The translations under genes and the position numbers were made by a program. This document shows positions 62,901-64,000 of a stretch of DNA of 64,000 nt, piece after piece (the first letter of the stretch is position 1; each line of letters begins with the position of its first letter). The DNA comes from Phycisphaerales bacterium (GTDB taxonomy: Bacteria > Planctomycetota > Phycisphaerae > UBA1845 > Fen-1342): positions 29,126-93,125 of the forward strand of contig JALHJL010000009.1 in assembly GCA_022839625.1 (NCBI GenBank), read 5' to 3'. The notes under the pieces were generated by a model, which saw only the letters and a program-made list of their open reading frames with translations, searched no databases and was not told the origin of the DNA.

Positions 62901-63771
62901 GCCCAACGACGACTTCACGGGGGCTGCTGCGGGCGTCTACCACAGTCTGGGGTGCAAGGCGGACGGCTCGATCGCAGCATGGGGTTACAACTACTACGGC
63001 CAGTGCAACGTGCCGGCGCCGAATGCGAACTTCGTGGCGGTCGCGGCAGGCGACTGGCACAGTCTCGGGCTGAAAGCCGACGGGGCCATTGTAGCGTGGG
63101 GATGGAACAACCACGGTCAATGCAGCGTCCCGGCGCCGAACGCCGACTTCGTGGCCGTCGAAGGGGGTGCCTACCATAGCCTGGGCTTGAAAGCTAACGG
63201 CACGATCGTGCCGTGGGGTCGGAACAACTATGGCCAGTGCAACGTGCCGGTACCCAACAGCGACTTCATCGCGATCGGCGCAGGAGACTACTTTTCTCTG
63301 GGTCTTAAGGCCGACGGCACGATTGTGGCGTGGGGAGCGAATGATTACGGCCAGTGCAACGTGCCTTCGCCCAACGCGGACTTCGTGGCCGTTGCGTCGG
63401 GCAATTGCCACGGACTCGCCATACAGTCGTCCCCGGCGGTGACCGGCGCGTGTTGCCTTCCCGGCTCGCAATGCGAAGTCCTGAGCCCCGACGAGTGCGC
63501 CACGCTTCAGGGCAACTACAAGGGCGAAGGCACGACCTGCGAGCCCAACCCCTGCCTCTGCGCCGGCGACCTGAACTGCGACGGCGTCGTGGACTTCGGC
63601 GACATCAACCCGTTCGTCCTGATCCTGAGCAGCCCGGCGGCCTGGCAGCAGGCGTACCCCGGCTGCCCGCCGCTGAACGGCGACATCAACGGTAACCTGT
63701 CGGTCGGGTTTGAGGACATCAACCCGTTCGTGGCGCTGATGGTGCAATCGCCGATGGAGTGTCAGTACTAG
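59914..63771 (+). CDS. Large secreted RCC1/FN3 protein with dockerin-like tail
   Basis: A 1285-residue exported protein with AGGGAG before the ATG. A signal peptide (to about residue 33) is followed by a beta-rich region (about 120-640) with propeller-like strands (FCGSHDYGATWGDI, ATRDAGMTWTDWED). A cysteine motif GACCFGDGHCEQL comes next, then a fibronectin-III-like domain (about 810-895). Seven consecutive 39-residue RCC1-type units (901-1173) each contain GQCNVP or a close variant. The second cysteine motif GACCLPGSQCEVL precedes two DINPFV loops (about 1210-1275). Seven units would suit a closed propeller. It is probably an extracellular binding protein; no catalytic motif is seen. Confidence 0.88.
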   Translation: MSRELGRIAAFWALRSFVVAAAGIMLCALTTQAQDCERSRDASRRQAQDVPNGQGGESIARRPAGLGKLDVVTLSKGPAACPLRERVFAESMTVPAQRREARLQTVPTRRQAEGRGNPQCGTVVYENAFPVDFAPTGANGRVADDCEMISPGGDVCSISGRIWNDHSSDATIFLELWDGCPISGGGATLLSTSPAFSVAPEYSFVIWSLEPYVTAPAVVWVAWRSAHANVGPLVSEEAEIGYTANNFYASDCGGGESCNCGWSGNPYAGLDVTIRVEAPANVIDKATHPGLGDCGRYTNLFLANDQYTDYGSAPAEVDTVVFCGSHDYGATWGDITWLVDRNTLEPRPYSMASAAYWGENNGLDRWYVTLRDDTATSHINLLQWDTDDDSLVNIWEASLQGQYWNYSSHGCSDLKQPQIACDNRFASWWWGVMSFSIDKSGASPPNDRPALFYQEDETGLGTMRQFNRGDALGNDVAIDPVGDHFAAAWDPIYSSYGHSLLALWQNINDPNDYESFVWFHTGEVSHPAVAVHDGAIICAAELNLPSSHPYKMLLLLRFEDDTVGGIAQEWYCWYGYGPLVHPEIKHVFGDTFVVGFAAENASDPEDRRLAFIATRDAGMTWTDWEDIYWLGGTDAVSEYRAIEMSSGGNNAIWEYRPLPASNDLVYLHLETLAVEMNGHVYYADGSPAAPTQIVVENLDPEHGGIIPMEAIIDGNSYHLKLMVSWDVWIGATLRVTASQPGETGSAQHVFESIDPVNTIDVTYTGLPAGACCFGDGHCEQLTETGCTSAGGVSWTMDLPCEPNPCPLPGCPTEPRPEDGATNVLLDTDLDWADAQYATSYDVCFGDTSPPPFAGNTPTSDWPLPTLNYDTVYYWQVVAKNSAGSTLGPVWSFQTVASAPSGPIVAWGMNDYGQCNVPSPNESFVAVAAGGYHSLGLKVDGSIAAWGRNQAGQCDVPAPNSGFVEVTAGSAHTLGLKGDGSILAWGWNNYGQCNVPAPNDDFTGAAAGVYHSLGCKADGSIAAWGYNYYGQCNVPAPNANFVAVAAGDWHSLGLKADGAIVAWGWNNHGQCSVPAPNADFVAVEGGAYHSLGLKANGTIVPWGRNNYGQCNVPVPNSDFIAIGAGDYFSLGLKADGTIVAWGANDYGQCNVPSPNADFVAVASGNCHGLAIQSSPAVTGACCLPGSQCEVLSPDECATLQGNYKGEGTTCEPNPCLCAGDLNCDGVVDFGDINPFVLILSSPAAWQQAYPGCPPLNGDINGNLSVGFEDINPFVALMVQSPMECQY
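62614..63432 (+). repeat. Seven 117-bp coding repeats (RCC1 units)
   Basis: The seven units have a constant 117-base period with no insertions. Each encodes a segment with AWG, GQCNVP-like and HSLGLK-like elements. DNA similarity between neighbours is high, for example the recurring TACGGCCAGTGCAACGTGCC. Confidence 0.85.
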
Positions 63772-64000
63772 AAGAAGCCACGGAGCCACGGAGCCACGAA
63801 GCCACGAAGCGACCGAGGAATAGAACGCGACGCGCGAACCAGCGCAATCGCCGAGTATTAAGTCGCCGTGCGCAATCACGCGGCGCGGGAGGGCGAGGCT
63901 TCCGCCGAGCCGCGGCTCGCCAGGAGGCGCGCCCTCCCGACGCGCGCCGCCGAATCGCGCACGGTGATTTAGAAGAAGCCCCGGAGGGGAGCATGGGCCT
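63772..64000. other. Downstream region with 8-bp minisatellite
   Basis: Five octamers (GCCACGGA twice, GCCACGAA twice, GCGACCGA) lie at 63777-63816, right after the stop of the RCC1/FN3 gene. The rest of the window to 64000 is GC-rich with no supported gene. The octamers are the same family as those inside nth at 51278. Confidence 0.6.

Noticed and set aside
62614..63432. CRISPR-like or satellite DNA
   Set aside because: The 117-bp period encodes a conserved 39-residue RCC1 unit in one frame; it is a protein repeat.

Overview
This 64-kb window is high-GC bacterial chromosome, densely packed with genes, and most likely from a planctomycete (Planctomycetota, probably a Phycisphaerae-like lineage). 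The lineage call is inferred from three things. Several exported proteins end in paired dockerin-like loops carrying the motif DINPFV. An outer-membrane lipid A operon contains an LpxC-FabZ fusion. Families typical of these genomes recur: DUF1573, NIF3, RCC1-like secreted proteins and a GACC cysteine motif. I see no rRNA, tRNA, CRISPR array, prophage or intact insertion sequence.

Layout. 1-954: a truncated POT-like MFS transporter. 1053-6799 (minus): a lipid A operon in the order Skp/OmpH, lpxD, lpxC-fabZ, lpxA, a Gfo/Idh oxidoreductase (GnnA candidate), an ACT protein and a YkgJ protein. 6966-16380: an 8-oxoguanine deaminase-like enzyme, an esterase lipoprotein, a HIT protein, a single-chain LeuC-LeuD dehydratase, a HEAT-like protein, a class V aminotransferase and a DUF1573 protein. 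16392-24245 (minus): a seven-gene cluster with mostly overlapping or closely spaced genes, running from murI to ligA. 24385-27057 (minus): secreted proteins, including a transglutaminase-like protein and a decayed subtilase/dockerin remnant. 27509-34403 (plus): a zinc-ribbon membrane protein, rnc, an orphan sugar-type ABC ATPase, a class IV aminotransferase, a NIF3 protein and a PpiC/SurA foldase. 34467-36205 (minus): ribE-pdxA. 36351-38196 (plus): a corrinoid protein and a UroD-like methyltransferase. 38374-47829 (plus): a DEDD exonuclease, acs, an OFA-type MFS carrier, ahcY, carbamate kinase, a zinc-ribbon protein and a sodium:solute symporter. 47830-49193: a repeat-rich accessory patch holding a small RCC1/dockerin protein. 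49194-55208: a GT4 glycosyltransferase, a lipoprotein-nth-BNR lipoprotein operon and glgB. 55324-63771 (plus): an AlkP-superfamily phosphatase, an M28 peptidase and a 1285-residue RCC1/FN3/dockerin protein, the last two separated by about 1 kb of repeat-rich non-coding DNA.

How the parts relate. The housekeeping content covers the outer envelope (lipid A, Skp, SurA-like foldase, MurI), central carbon and one-carbon metabolism (Acs, AhcY, corrinoid methyl transfer, glycogen branching) and DNA maintenance (LigA, Nth). The unusual content is the exported DINPFV-tagged family and several families of short interspersed repeats. Some of these repeats have become coding: they build the N-terminus of Nth and supply the last codons and stop of the symporter gene.
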